64,000 bases of DNA from Bacteroidales bacterium (GCA_016285355.1 JAEEQP010000003.1:1-64000), one strand, 5' to 3'; positions 16,139 through 25,642 are shown, counted from the first letter of the stretch. The notes: generated by a model not told the origin, from the sequence alone. Numbers and translations are program-made.

Positions 16139-17263
16139 TTAGTTCAGCATGACCGGCATGAGCAGCATCAGCAGGTCTTCGGCCTCGTTCTCGTTTTCGA
16201 CAGGCATGATGATGCCCGCACGGTTGGGTGCCGACATATCAATCTTAATCGTCTCGGAGTCGAAGTTGCCCAGCATCTCTTGCAGGAAGCGCGAGTTAAA
16301 ACCAATTTCCATGTCGTCGCCTTCGTAGCTACACGTGAGGCGTTCCTTGGCTTCATTGTAGAAGTCAATGTCCTCGGCGGTCAATGTAAGCTCTTGTCCC
16401 ACAATGCGGAAACGCACCTGATGCGTGGCCTTGCTGGAGAACACTGCCACACGGCGGATGGCCGAAAGGAAAACCTGACGGTCGATGGTCAGATGGTTGG
16501 GATTCTGCTTCGGGATGACGGCATCATAGTTGGGGTAACGGCCTTCGATAAGACGGCAAATCAGCTGATAGTCACCGAACACAAACGAAGCGTTGGTCTT
16601 GTTGAACTCAATGCGGACAGGCTCGTCGGACAAAGTACCAAGGATGTTCTTCAACTGGTTGATGGGTTTCTTCGGCACGATGAACGAGGCCACCACATCC
16701 GACTTGACATCCATCCTTCTGTAACGCACCAACTTATGCGCATCAGTGGCCACGAAAGTGAGGTAATTCTCGGTCATTTCCATCAGCACACCCGACATGA
16801 TGGGACGAATCTCATCCATACCTGTGGCGAAAACGGTCTTTTCAAAGCCCTTGGCCAGCACATCGGCGGGAATCTCCCAAATCGAAGTATCCGCCATTGC
16901 AGGCAGTTGCGGGAACTCGTCGCTCTTATGACCAGCCAATTTATAACGGCCTTCGCCAGCAATCAGCTCGACAGACAAAGTGTTGTTATCCACAGAGATG
17001 GTAATCGGAACATCGGGGAAGTTCTTCATGATTTCGAGCAGCAGACGTGCGGGAATCGTCACCTCGCCTGTGCCGTCCACCATATCCGGCACCATGCTGA
17101 CCGTCATGGTCACATCGAGGTCGGAGGTCGTGATCTTCAGTTCGTTCTCGGTCAACTGAAACAGGAAGTCGTCCAAGATGGGCAGGGTGTTCTTCGAACC
17201 GATGACACCGCCCAACGCTTGGAGATTCTTCAATAACTTAAGGCTTGATACTATGAATTTCAT
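16139..17263 (-). CDS. dnaN: DNA polymerase III beta subunit (sliding clamp)
   Basis: This 374-residue ring-forming processivity clamp tethers the replicative polymerase to DNA. The N-terminus MKFIVSSLKLLKNLQALGGV and the motifs KNTLPILDDFLF and LTTS-like ITTSDLDVTM are typical of the bacterial clamp. DAHKLVRYRR falls in the second domain, and the C-terminus ending in LLMPVMLN fits the M-P-[MV]-R/L-type clamp end. Length is normal (365-380). It is the last gene of a minus-strand run and is not beside dnaA or recF here. Confidence is high. Confidence 0.96.
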   Translation of the reverse strand: MKFIVSSLKLLKNLQALGGVIGSKNTLPILDDFLFQLTENELKITTSDLDVTMTVSMVPDMVDGTGEVTIPARLLLEIMKNFPDVPITISVDNNTLSVELIAGEGRYKLAGHKSDEFPQLPAMADTSIWEIPADVLAKGFEKTVFATGMDEIRPIMSGVLMEMTENYLTFVATDAHKLVRYRRMDVKSDVVASFIVPKKPINQLKNILGTLSDEPVRIEFNKTNASFVFGDYQLICRLIEGRYPNYDAVIPKQNPNHLTIDRQVFLSAIRRVAVFSSKATHQVRFRIVGQELTLTAEDIDFYNEAKERLTCSYEGDDMEIGFNSRFLQEMLGNFDSETIKIDMSAPNRAGIIMPVENENEAEDLLMLLMPVMLN

Positions 17264-17358
17264 ATAGTTAGAGTGTTTGATATTTTTCCGTTTTGAATCG
17301 GTAAAAGTACAAATAATTGCGACATGCAGACCTTTTTTGTCGAAAAAAATCTCATTTT

Positions 17359-20300
17359 TTAATATGTCCCGACGCTCAAGCCAGCATATTTCAGGCGGTT
17401 CAGGAAATCGAGCATCGACTCGTAGGGCACCGCGACATATTGGAAACGCTTGTCGTTCTTAGTCCTTGTGCGGTGCTTCTCTTTCGTCTCGCCCAACCTT
17501 TGGTTGATGTCGGAATAGGTGCAATGCACTTGGAACTGTCCGTCGCCGCTGTTATAATTAATATAGGTCTGGAACATGTCGTCCTGGAAATAATAGGTGA
17601 TGTTGCCCAACCGCCGGTCAAAGACCACGCAACCATCCACATACTTGTTGACGATATACTTCCCAAAGTTGCCCAAACCAATCTTGCCCACCGAGACAAA
17701 GGCGTGAAGTTGGTCGTTCCAAACCATCTTCAAGTCTGGAATAACGATGGTATTGCAGTAGAAATCAGACGATTCCATCTTTGGATAGCCTTCCAATTCG
17801 ATGGCCTGTTGCAGCACTTCCGTCTTCACTTCGTTGTTTTCGGAGCGGAAATACGGTACATATTGCGTTTGCGTCAGGTCGATGGAACTGCCGTTGACAT
17901 TAGCATACACCTCAGCCATCGCTTCCATAGCCTTATCGTCGAAAATCGGGGCCTTGAACACATTGAGGCCTTGCAGCGTCAGGCTGTCGTTGGGATATTG
18001 CTTATAGTCGCCGTGCACGACAAACTGGGCCAAAGGCGTTTCAAAGCCCAAGCCGAAGCTCCCATGTCCACGGATGACACCACGCGAATCCAAACCAATA
18101 TAGGAATCGTATTGCGTCGTGTCGGTCACAATAAAGCGCAGGCTGTCAGCATTATACCACAACATACCGCTGATTGGAGCCGTTTCGTCAAGCTCTTTCC
18201 TACCGTCCTTTGGCGTGAGGAACGAACCGAAATAGCCACCGTCGATGGCCAATTCATAATAGAGACCATTCGTCATCCGAGGCTCATCTTCACGAATGCG
18301 CTCCATGTCGATGGGAATGCGAATTTCAGAAGGATTGATTGTCGTCGCTGAGGCAAACCAACGGTTCAGGGCGGCAATAGAATCTTGCGTTTTGACAGGC
18401 TCAACGACCTCACCAAAATCAAGCAGGGCAAACTGGCCGTCGTAATAGCCGAACTCATCGGTAGCCTTCAAAGTCAAGTGACCTTGAAAGCCAAATTGCT
18501 TGCTCAGCTTAAACTCCGAGGCATCAGAAATATGCGCGTAACCATGCGTAATGCCCTCAACAGGAACAATGGTATCCACCCGAACCGGGGTTCTCATTCC
18601 TTCGGCATTGGTATAGTTCCAAGTGCCTTGCGCATCGTAGTAATTGCGGCTGTGGATATTCACAACGGCATCTTTATAAAGGTGGAATTGATTCAACGTG
18701 TCGGCCAGCAATTCACCACTAATAGGCTCCAACTTCGACTCCGAATTTATATTCACATCATGCGTGTAAGGGAACACCGCCGCATCTGCCACACGGATGA
18801 TTTTCACGTCGTGCGCATGAATCACATAATTGGTCATGTCGTATTCCGCACTCATGCTGTAAAACTCCAAAGAATCTTGTTCAGGCACAAGCGAAATGAA
18901 CTTGGCCGCATTGCTGTGAATGGCAAGAAGTTCCTCGTGGGTGGTTGCATTGGCATAATCGCCGAAACTCTCCACCGGGTTATACAAGTGCAGGCTGTTA
19001 GTCGCCATATCCCATTCGGCCTCCTTCAACGAACAGACGTATTGGTTCATCGGGAAGTCGAGGTTACTGTCTTGGTTAAGATAGTCATATTGAACCTTTT
19101 GCGCATCAAAATCAACATTGGCGCGGTAGTTGGTCGCGGCAAAAGCTATGCTGCTGGTATCGGCGGAATAAAGGAGGAACTTGGCCGAATCGGCCACGAA
19201 AGTCCTGGAATCCAAAGCGAAATGGTCAGAATCGAACTCCGTGAGGCCGAAGCGCAACTTTCCGTCAGCCGAATAGCCCTCAGGCGAAAGCGAGGTTTTG
19301 CCCGAGAAATAGGTGTCGCCATACATGCAGATGGGGTTGTCGATAGTCTCTGTAGTCAGTTCAGGCTTGCCGACATCCCATTTCATCCTCAACGCAGTGG
19401 CATTGGCTTTCGGATATTTTGTGCCATTAGCCAAAGGCTCCAACCTGAACTGGTTGGTGATGGCTGTCACTGAGTCCAAATAGAACATGAAGCGGTCGCC
19501 ATCAAACGTAGCCGTCTGATAATCAAGCTTTCCAACGCCAAAGAAACCATCCTCGGAAAGATGCACCTTATGATGGAAATGCCCTGAACCGTCAAACATC
19601 GGGTAAGTATCTGATTCTCCGTTGCCAATCTGATGCTCAAAGCCTAACGAATAGTCATCCATGACCACTAAAGGCTCCTCAATAGTGGGCAAAACGCCAC
19701 CCGACACCAAATAGCCCTCAAACTTCACCTTACGCATTGAAAGGTCGTTAAGGCTGTCGACGACAAAAGGATACAAGCTGTAATAGAACTTTCCTTCCAA
19801 ATCATCGGCGGTCATCACCGAATCGACACTGCCGGGATGAAACACGCCGCCATTGATTTTGCGATAAAACTTGAAGCCCTCTGCCTCGCTGTGGAAAATG
19901 GGATAATCCGGCGTTTCGTAACGGCTCGACTTATTGTCGCCATGGTCAATCTCCAACCGTCCCCGCAACTTCTCCAGCGTTCCGTTGACAGGAATAATCT
20001 GACGGTCGCGCTTAGCATAAAAACGCAAGGAGTCCACCTTGGTCATATTGATAGTGAAGTCTTTATATGAAAACTCACAATCCTTGGTGAAAAACTCGAA
20101 CATGCCTGCCAAAATACCGCCCGAAAACTTGAAATTGCGGTCCTTTGTAAAGACCAGACGGCCTCTATCAGGCACGATGACCACGCGCTTGCGGTCGCTC
20201 AATGAGATAGCAGAACCCTTCACGCCTTCGATTTGACTGGTGATGCCGAAAACCAGCAAGTCGTTGGTAGCCAAATCGAGACGCGCATTAGGCTGACGAT

Positions 20301-21945
20301 TTGTCGTGTAGGTATGCAGCTTAATCACATCAAAATCAATGGTTTCGCGATACGACTCAATCACATCGAAGAAACGTGGCAGAGCCGTTGCCCATTTGGT
20401 TTCGATGTCATACTCCATGAAGCCCTCGGCCTGAAGCTTCAATATCAGCGAAATCACCTGCTCAATAGGATAGCCTAAATACGAGGCCAAATCACCGGTA
20501 TGGAAACGCACTTGACGTTCCACGTTGTCAAAGCCCTTCAAGAATTTCTCAATGCGAATCATGGGATGCGTGCCGTCGAGGCCTTGCAACTTGTTGAAAT
20601 CCTCAAAACGGAAATAATTCACCGACACCACATCGCCCTCACTGTTGGGATTAACGCCCTCCATGCGGCGGAAATCCACTATGGGCGAATCAATATTCCA
20701 GTACATCGCCTCAATGAACAAGTCAAGCCCATGGAAATAATCGTGGAAAGGTCCGTCGCCGAAATTCTTGCCCTTCTCCTCGCGGAAAAACATCATCTTT
20801 CGGGTCTTGTTATCATACCTGAAACTCAGGTTGTTATGATAGATAGAATCCTCTTTTATGCCTGTCACCGAATCCGTCAGATACAGACGCATCGCCACAT
20901 GGTCGGAAACCAAGACCTCGTCCTCCGACATCACAAAACGCTTCGCCACGGCTTTCATGACCTCCATGCCATTTTGCCGAAAATGGAACATGGCCTTGTT
21001 GTCGACACCACCGAACACATCCACCTGATTGCCCATCATGCCGATGCCGCCTTCAAAATCAATGTTTTTCATCAAATCTTTAATCGCATAATCAGAACGA
21101 TACGATTTGACGCGAGGGTACATCGTCTTTTCGTTGGGCGCATTCACTAATACCTTGTCCTCATAACGGCACAAGATGGCTTGGTTGAAATGTCGCTTTT
21201 CGTAAAACGTCACCGAATCAATGGCATACTCCGAACGATTCAGGTCAAGCGTGTAATAATCTGGCAATGAAACATATACTTGGTCTGCATCGATGCCGAA
21301 ACGCGACCAGTCGGCGCGACCGCCCATGCCTTCCCAAAGGTTGTCGTCCAAATAAAAGACCCCTTTCGTCTGCTTGATGGCTGATTCGTCCTTTTGCGAA
21401 GCCAATACCAGCGTACCGTCCACCGTCAACTCAAACTTATCATTTGAAGGAAAGCCCAACAACGCATCTCGGACAAGCCACTTGGAATTGCCCTTGGCCG
21501 TCAGCACCTTATCGACAAAAATGTTTCGGCAAGCGGAAAGGTACTTGTCCATTCCATTCATCGACTTTTGCGTCTTCGCATCGGTATAATGCAGCCAATT
21601 ACCTACATCCTTATGGGTCATGCCCGCTGTCGGAATCCTTTGCAACACATCCACGAAGTTGAAGATGTTGGGGTATGCTCGGGTGCCACTTTTAGAATGA
21701 TACAACTCACAAAGCTGAATCATCGTATTGATTTCAGCATCAGAGTAGTAGCTATCCAATACCCCACGAAACGCCTTCATCATTTTGGCGGCCTCGTCAC
21801 GATCCTGTTTAGAAGTGGACGTGTTCAGATAGGCCAACAATTGGTCATAAAAAGCGTCTTTTTCTGTGGGGAAAAAGGCTTGGGCAAAAGTCGAGGCTAC
21901 ACCCAAAAAGAGCGAAAAAACGGCGATAAGGATTCCTTTCTTCAT
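17359..21945 (-). CDS. Large exported protein of unknown function (1528 residues)
   Basis: The protein starts with a signal peptide (MKKGILIAVFSLFLGVASTFAQ) and then runs 1,500 residues without a membrane segment, so it is exported to the periplasm or cell surface. The first 180 residues look helical (AEINTMIQLCELYHSKSG); most of the rest is beta-rich with many short D-S-[LV]-x-F/Y strands (TKVDSLRFYAKRD, VDSVMTADDLEGKFYYSLYP, EQDSLEFYSMSAEYDMTNYV), a repetitive style suggesting stacked beta modules. It has no T9SS sorting domain: the C-terminus reads LNRLKYAGLSVGTY. I do not recognise the family, but proteins of this size and style occur in Bacteroidales. It lies 23 bp downstream of prmA on the same strand and is probably co-transcribed. 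Confidence 0.8.
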   Translation of the reverse strand: MKKGILIAVFSLFLGVASTFAQAFFPTEKDAFYDQLLAYLNTSTSKQDRDEAAKMMKAFRGVLDSYYSDAEINTMIQLCELYHSKSGTRAYPNIFNFVDVLQRIPTAGMTHKDVGNWLHYTDAKTQKSMNGMDKYLSACRNIFVDKVLTAKGNSKWLVRDALLGFPSNDKFELTVDGTLVLASQKDESAIKQTKGVFYLDDNLWEGMGGRADWSRFGIDADQVYVSLPDYYTLDLNRSEYAIDSVTFYEKRHFNQAILCRYEDKVLVNAPNEKTMYPRVKSYRSDYAIKDLMKNIDFEGGIGMMGNQVDVFGGVDNKAMFHFRQNGMEVMKAVAKRFVMSEDEVLVSDHVAMRLYLTDSVTGIKEDSIYHNNLSFRYDNKTRKMMFFREEKGKNFGDGPFHDYFHGLDLFIEAMYWNIDSPIVDFRRMEGVNPNSEGDVVSVNYFRFEDFNKLQGLDGTHPMIRIEKFLKGFDNVERQVRFHTGDLASYLGYPIEQVISLILKLQAEGFMEYDIETKWATALPRFFDVIESYRETIDFDVIKLHTYTTNRQPNARLDLATNDLLVFGITSQIEGVKGSAISLSDRKRVVIVPDRGRLVFTKDRNFKFSGGILAGMFEFFTKDCEFSYKDFTINMTKVDSLRFYAKRDRQIIPVNGTLEKLRGRLEIDHGDNKSSRYETPDYPIFHSEAEGFKFYRKINGGVFHPGSVDSVMTADDLEGKFYYSLYPFVVDSLNDLSMRKVKFEGYLVSGGVLPTIEEPLVVMDDYSLGFEHQIGNGESDTYPMFDGSGHFHHKVHLSEDGFFGVGKLDYQTATFDGDRFMFYLDSVTAITNQFRLEPLANGTKYPKANATALRMKWDVGKPELTTETIDNPICMYGDTYFSGKTSLSPEGYSADGKLRFGLTEFDSDHFALDSRTFVADSAKFLLYSADTSSIAFAATNYRANVDFDAQKVQYDYLNQDSNLDFPMNQYVCSLKEAEWDMATNSLHLYNPVESFGDYANATTHEELLAIHSNAAKFISLVPEQDSLEFYSMSAEYDMTNYVIHAHDVKIIRVADAAVFPYTHDVNINSESKLEPISGELLADTLNQFHLYKDAVVNIHSRNYYDAQGTWNYTNAEGMRTPVRVDTIVPVEGITHGYAHISDASEFKLSKQFGFQGHLTLKATDEFGYYDGQFALLDFGEVVEPVKTQDSIAALNRWFASATTINPSEIRIPIDMERIREDEPRMTNGLYYELAIDGGYFGSFLTPKDGRKELDETAPISGMLWYNADSLRFIVTDTTQYDSYIGLDSRGVIRGHGSFGLGFETPLAQFVVHGDYKQYPNDSLTLQGLNVFKAPIFDDKAMEAMAEVYANVNGSSIDLTQTQYVPYFRSENNEVKTEVLQQAIELEGYPKMESSDFYCNTIVIPDLKMVWNDQLHAFVSVGKIGLGNFGKYIVNKYVDGCVVFDRRLGNITYYFQDDMFQTYINYNSGDGQFQVHCTYSDINQRLGETKEKHRTRTKNDKRFQYVAVPYESMLDFLNRLKYAGLSVGTY

Positions 21946-21968
21946 CTATTCAAATTATTAGAAACCAA

Positions 21969-22796
21969 TTATTTAATAAACTCAGCAGCCACCCAATTGT
22001 TGCGGCTCAAGTGGCGACAATAGCGCAAACCGAGACGCTCAGCCTCCGCTTTGATGCTGTCCAAATCCTCGCTGTAGAAACCGCTGAAGAAAATGTGTGC
22101 ATCAGGCTTCATAGCCGCCACATAATAATGCATGTCGCGCAAGAGAATGTTGCGGTTGATGTTAGCCAAAACCACATCGAAACTACCATTTATTGACAAT
22201 GCATCGCCAAGGACAATTTCAATGTCGGAAATATCGTTCAACTCACAGTTAGTAAAGGCGTTACGATAAGCCCACTCATCATTGTCGATGGCCACGGTAC
22301 GTGCCGCACCGAGTTTCTTGGCGAGGATGGCCAAAACGGCAGTACCGCTCCCCATATCGAGGACTTCTTTCCCATGAAAATCAGTCTCCAACATCAGGGA
22401 AATGATTTGAGCAGTCGTCTCGTGATTGGCCGTGCCGAATGACATCTTGGGCTCAATCACCAAATCGAACTCAAAACTTGGGTAAGGCTCATGGAAAGGT
22501 GCTCGCACGCGACAACGTTCGTTGACCACCACCGGCTGATAGGAAGCCTCCCAAAGCTCATTCCAATCATTATCGGGCATCTCCTCCACTTTCAGCAGAT
22601 GAACGTCAAAGAATGATGGGTTAGACAACAAGTTCTCCACAGCGAGGTCATCACGGTTTTCGGCTGAGCAATAGGCTTTTAGGTATCGGTCCTCATCCAT
22701 GAAGGAGTCAAAACCGATTTCAGCCAGCATCGTCACCAGCATGTCGCGCTGAATATCAGAACTCGGTGCCGTAAATGAATACTCGAATGTCTTCAT
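21969..22796 (-). CDS. prmA: Ribosomal protein L11 methyltransferase
   Basis: This 275-residue S-adenosylmethionine-dependent enzyme methylates lysines and the N-terminus of L11. The Rossmann signature DMGSGTAVLAILAKKLGA lies at about 143-160, the acidic residue binding the ribose in AIDNDE follows, and VLANINRN is the N-[IV]-N catalytic-type motif seen in PrmA. An N-terminal substrate-recruiting domain (residues 1-90) starts MKTFEYSFTAPSSDIQRDM. Length is slightly below the E. coli protein (293), as usual in Bacteroidetes. It is followed closely by the 1528-residue exported protein. Confidence 0.92.
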   Translation of the reverse strand: MKTFEYSFTAPSSDIQRDMLVTMLAEIGFDSFMDEDRYLKAYCSAENRDDLAVENLLSNPSFFDVHLLKVEEMPDNDWNELWEASYQPVVVNERCRVRAPFHEPYPSFEFDLVIEPKMSFGTANHETTAQIISLMLETDFHGKEVLDMGSGTAVLAILAKKLGAARTVAIDNDEWAYRNAFTNCELNDISDIEIVLGDALSINGSFDVVLANINRNILLRDMHYYVAAMKPDAHIFFSGFYSEDLDSIKAEAERLGLRYCRHLSRNNWVAAEFIK

Positions 22797-22811
22797 TTTC
22801 TTTGTCTATAA

Positions 22812-22892
22812 ACACGAATTACCAAAAATTAATCACGAATTATCAATAATAAATTAATGAGAAATTCGTGGCAAATTCATGGTAATTCGTGT
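22812..22892. repeat. Inverted repeat between tpiA and prmA
   Basis: ACACGAATTACCA (22812-22824) and TGGTAATTCGTGT (22880-22892) are perfect inverted repeats of 13 bp; the inner part carries further CACGAATT/AATTCGTG arms. The total is AT-rich. It may act as a terminator after tpiA or be an intergenic repeat element. Confidence 0.6.
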
Positions 22893-22902
22893 CAACTATC
22901 AT

Positions 22903-23682
22903 TTATTCTTCCCCAATGTGTGAGGCTTGGTTGCAGATGGAGATAAAGTCATCCGCCTTCAACGAAGCACCGCCAATCAGGCCTCCATCGACATCAGGCT
23001 GCGAAAACAGTTCGGTAGCGTTTTTGGCGTTGCAGCTACCTCCATAGAGAATGCGGATGTCGTCTGCCGTGGCCTCGTCATAGTGCTCCTTAATCAGCGA
23101 GCGGATATAGGCGTGCATCTCTTGTGCCTGTTCGGGTGTGGCAGTCTTGCCTGTGCCGATGGCCCAAACAGGTTCGTAGGCGATAATGGTGTCATAGATG
23201 GCATCACCATCCAAGTGGAACAAACCCTTTTCCAGTTGCTCCTTGACGACCTCAAAATGACGGCCAGCTTCGCGCTCTTCAAGCACTTCACCCACACAAT
23301 AGATAGGAGACATATTGTTCTCGATCAAGCGGTTAATCTTATCGGCAAGGATTTCATTGGTCTCGCCGAAGTATTTTCTTCTCTCGCTGTGACCCACAAT
23401 GCAATAGTCCACGTCGATGGATTTCAGCATTTTGGCCGACACCTCGCCTGTGTAGGCACCCTTTTCGTAAGCACTGCAATTCTGTGCACCCACGTTGAAA
23501 CGCTGCTCATCGAACTCATAGTCCGTCAGCATTTCCAAATATGGCAACGGCGGGCAAATGATGATTTCACAATTCATTTCGTCTTGTTCATCCAAACGAT
23601 CAAGGATGTCGTCTACCAAAGTTTCGGCCTCATCAAAAGTGAGGTTCATTTTCCAGTTTCCTGCTACGATTTTGCTTCTCAT
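22903..23682 (-). CDS. tpiA: Triose-phosphate isomerase
   Basis: This 259-residue glycolytic enzyme interconverts dihydroxyacetone phosphate and glyceraldehyde 3-phosphate (EC 5.3.1.1). The substrate-binding Asn/Lys lie in VAGNWKMN (6-13), the electrophile His in IVGHSERRKYF, the catalytic Glu in AYEPVWAIGTG, and the phosphate-binding loop in ILYGGSC. ATG 23682 (MRSKIVAGNWKMN) is chosen over the in-frame start at 23712, whose extra residues fall in AT-rich leader sequence. It has its own promoter at 23760-23789. Proximity to the BT_3928-like and DUF1599 genes matches an arrangement known from Bacteroides. Confidence 0.96.
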   Translation of the reverse strand: MRSKIVAGNWKMNLTFDEAETLVDDILDRLDEQDEMNCEIIICPPLPYLEMLTDYEFDEQRFNVGAQNCSAYEKGAYTGEVSAKMLKSIDVDYCIVGHSERRKYFGETNEILADKINRLIENNMSPIYCVGEVLEEREAGRHFEVVKEQLEKGLFHLDGDAIYDTIIAYEPVWAIGTGKTATPEQAQEMHAYIRSLIKEHYDEATADDIRILYGGSCNAKNATELFSQPDVDGGLIGGASLKADDFISICNQASHIGEE

Positions 23683-23691
23683 AAAGTTATA

Positions 23692-23731
23692 ATTTAAAGA
23701 TTTAAGATTCAAAAATTTAAAGATTCAACTG
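23692..23731. repeat. AT-rich short direct repeats upstream of tpiA
   Basis: Overlapping copies of AAGATTCAAAAATTTAAAG-like sequence lie here; a similar run (ATTCAAAATTTAAAATTC) lies at 25540-25572 upstream of the thioesterase. They look like low-complexity intergenic tracts recurring in the genome. Confidence 0.4.
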
Positions 23732-23759
23732 ACTTAATATCGATTGATTTTATAAAGGC

Positions 23760-23789
23760 CAAAATTACAAATAATTCCCATTTCCCAAA
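23760..23789 (-). promoter_or_regulatory. tpiA promoter
   Basis: On the minus strand TTTG (23786-23789), an 18-bp spacer and TAATTTTG (23760-23767) form a good Bacteroidetes promoter, giving a leader of about 70 nt. It makes tpiA independent of the esterase gene upstream. Confidence 0.65.
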
Positions 23790-23799
23790 AACATACACC

Positions 23800-24768
23800 T
23801 TATTTAACTCTGATTTTCTGACCAGTCCAAAGTTTCTTGTCTTTACTTATATTATTGAGTTTGCACAAGATAGACACTGTAGTATTATTTTCCACAGCAA
23901 TCGAGCTCAACGTATCACCTTTCTTAACAACATAATACTTCTTTTGACTTTCCTTATATCTCAGCATATCAATAATTTGAATATCAGATCTATACTCAAG
24001 ATCATCGTAAGCGGACATCAACATTTCCTTAGAAATGGTGTAATCCTTGTTCACCGGACGCATAGGATCTGTCAGAGAATGGGAAAACAGCCAATCGTAA
24101 GTCTGTTGCAAATAAAAGACGCGAACAAGACTAGTATGGTTCACTCTTTTCAATTTATTGAAAATCAATCTACTGGTATCACCACAAAGACACATGGAAT
24201 CCACCACTCTTTCCGAGCGGTTGACTGGCACCGCCTCATCAGCCATGCCATGAATAATCCACAAAGGCACCTCATTCAGACCGCAAAGCGATTTCGCCGT
24301 CGCCCCGCCACATAACGCCATGGCCGCAGCCACCTTGTCGGGATAAGTTGCCACAAAGTCCAAAGTCCCAAAACCGCCCATGCTCATACCAATCACATAA
24401 AAACGGTTGGTGTCGACGCGATAATTGGCTTTCACCCAATCATATAGTTCCATCAATTTCACAGGTTTCCAGGCTGTTTTTGACTGCGGCGCAATCACTA
24501 TCGCATCAATCTCGCGTCCTCTCTGCAATGCATTGATGCAACCATAATGACGGACTATACTCAAATCGTCGCCACTAAGACTTCGACCATGAAGGAACAA
24601 TATCACAGGCTTCTTTTCAGGTGCAGTGGCGTAATCTTCAGGCAAATAGAGCCAAAAATTGTAGTTGTCCTCAATGACATTGCGGAAAGCCACCAACTGT
24701 GCCTTTGAAGCCAACGGCAGCAAACACAGCATTAAGAACAATATCTTTTTTGCAATTCCCATCTTCAT
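23800..24768 (-). CDS. Exported alpha/beta-hydrolase with C-terminal LysM domain
   Basis: This exported protein of about 322 residues has a signal peptide (MKMGIAKKILFLMLCLLPLA, cut after SKAQ). The central alpha/beta-hydrolase domain shows the oxyanion-side strand VILFLHGRSLSG, the nucleophile elbow GMSMGGFG, an Asp in IHGMADEAVPV and a His in RVNHTSLV, a full Ser-Asp-His triad as in esterases of the feruloyl/dienelactone type. The last 45 residues are a LysM module (YVVKKGDTLSSIAVENNTTV, then KLWTGQKIRVK), which binds peptidoglycan or other N-acetylglucosamine polymers. The combination suggests an esterase held at the cell wall. ATG 24768 is preferred to a TTG at 24777. It follows the thioesterase by 9 bp. 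Confidence 0.82.
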   Translation of the reverse strand: MKMGIAKKILFLMLCLLPLASKAQLVAFRNVIEDNYNFWLYLPEDYATAPEKKPVILFLHGRSLSGDDLSIVRHYGCINALQRGREIDAIVIAPQSKTAWKPVKLMELYDWVKANYRVDTNRFYVIGMSMGGFGTLDFVATYPDKVAAAMALCGGATAKSLCGLNEVPLWIIHGMADEAVPVNRSERVVDSMCLCGDTSRLIFNKLKRVNHTSLVRVFYLQQTYDWLFSHSLTDPMRPVNKDYTISKEMLMSAYDDLEYRSDIQIIDMLRYKESQKKYYVVKKGDTLSSIAVENNTTVSILCKLNNISKDKKLWTGQKIRVK

Positions 24769-24777
24769 AAATATCAA

Positions 24778-25539
24778 TTATTTATCCTCAAAAACAAGCC
24801 TGCACCGACAAACTTCTGTCTCCTCACAGGTTTGCGGATTGGCTTTCACCAGTCGTACACAGCACTCGTTCTCTGTTATTTGTTCACGATAGAAACTCAG
24901 TTTATCCCCTTGGTGCGCCTCCGCAACGTATGCAATCTCAAAACGCTTGAGGTTATGCTCACGATACCATGCAATATCCCACAAATCAAGCACATGCTCG
25001 ATGTATTTCACCGAGTTGACATGCCCATTGATGTCAATGTCGTTGTAATTGACGTCAATCGTTTTCACCAAGATGGTGTTTTCCGACATCTTCACGCGAC
25101 CGCCCTTTTCAATCGGGCAAGGCTTTTCGGTTTCAATCCAGTTTTTGATGGCACCATTATCGATGGCATAAATGTCGGTAGGTTGGCGCGTCTCCGTGTC
25201 AATCATCGCCCAAATGGAGCGTCCATAACCATAAATGCGGCCATTGCCGTCCGAAACGCAGAAATTACGGCTCGTAAAGAACCGCATCGCGCTTTCCACC
25301 CAAGTCTCGATAGTGAAATGGTCATATTGTGAAGGCATCTCCGTCACCTCGATGGCCAAACGCGACAACACCCACGAGCGGTTGATGGTCATCAGGTATT
25401 TCATGCCGAAACCACGGTCAGTGGAATGGAAGTCGGCGGCATTGAGCATCTGATTGCCCAAATGCCCCAAAAACATCCGTCCCGAGAAATCGCAGTGGAA
25501 CGGCTCAGCCATGAATTCGTATGTTCCGATTTTATTCAA
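24778..25539 (-). CDS. Acyl-ACP thioesterase (FatA/FatB-type)
   Basis: This 253-residue tandem hot-dog enzyme should release free fatty acids from acyl carrier protein. The N-terminal half contains NKIGTYEFMAEPFHCDFSG, GFGMKYL and SWVLSRLAIEVTEMP; the second half has NYNDIDINGHVNSVKYIEHV, holding the catalytic Asn-x-His set. Similar proteins are known in Bacteroides. The first codon appears to be TTG at 25539; the alternative ATG at 25512 would remove the conserved K-I-G-T-Y segment, so TTG is preferred. It is closely followed by the esterase-LysM gene and preceded by a REP-like palindrome. Confidence 0.88.
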   Translation of the reverse strand: MNKIGTYEFMAEPFHCDFSGRMFLGHLGNQMLNAADFHSTDRGFGMKYLMTINRSWVLSRLAIEVTEMPSQYDHFTIETWVESAMRFFTSRNFCVSDGNGRIYGYGRSIWAMIDTETRQPTDIYAIDNGAIKNWIETEKPCPIEKGGRVKMSENTILVKTIDVNYNDIDINGHVNSVKYIEHVLDLWDIAWYREHNLKRFEIAYVAEAHQGDKLSFYREQITENECCVRLVKANPQTCEETEVCRCRLVFEDK

Positions 25540-25580
25540 GATTCAAAATTTAAAATTCAAAGATTCAAGATTGTGTCGGC

Positions 25581-25638
25581 ATTTCGACAGGCTCAATGGC
25601 CTTAGCTTTTGCAGGTCCCTGAGCTTGTCGAAGGGCCG
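25581..25638. repeat. REP-like palindromic element, copy 2
   Basis: Arms TTCGACAGGCTCA (25583-25595) and TGAGCTTGTCGAA (25620-25632) surround a 24-bp loop, and the right end AGGGCCG is shared with copy 1 at 5081-5128. The loop is longer here. It lies between the permease stop and the thioesterase start. Confidence 0.6.
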
Positions 25639-25642
25639 TTTC

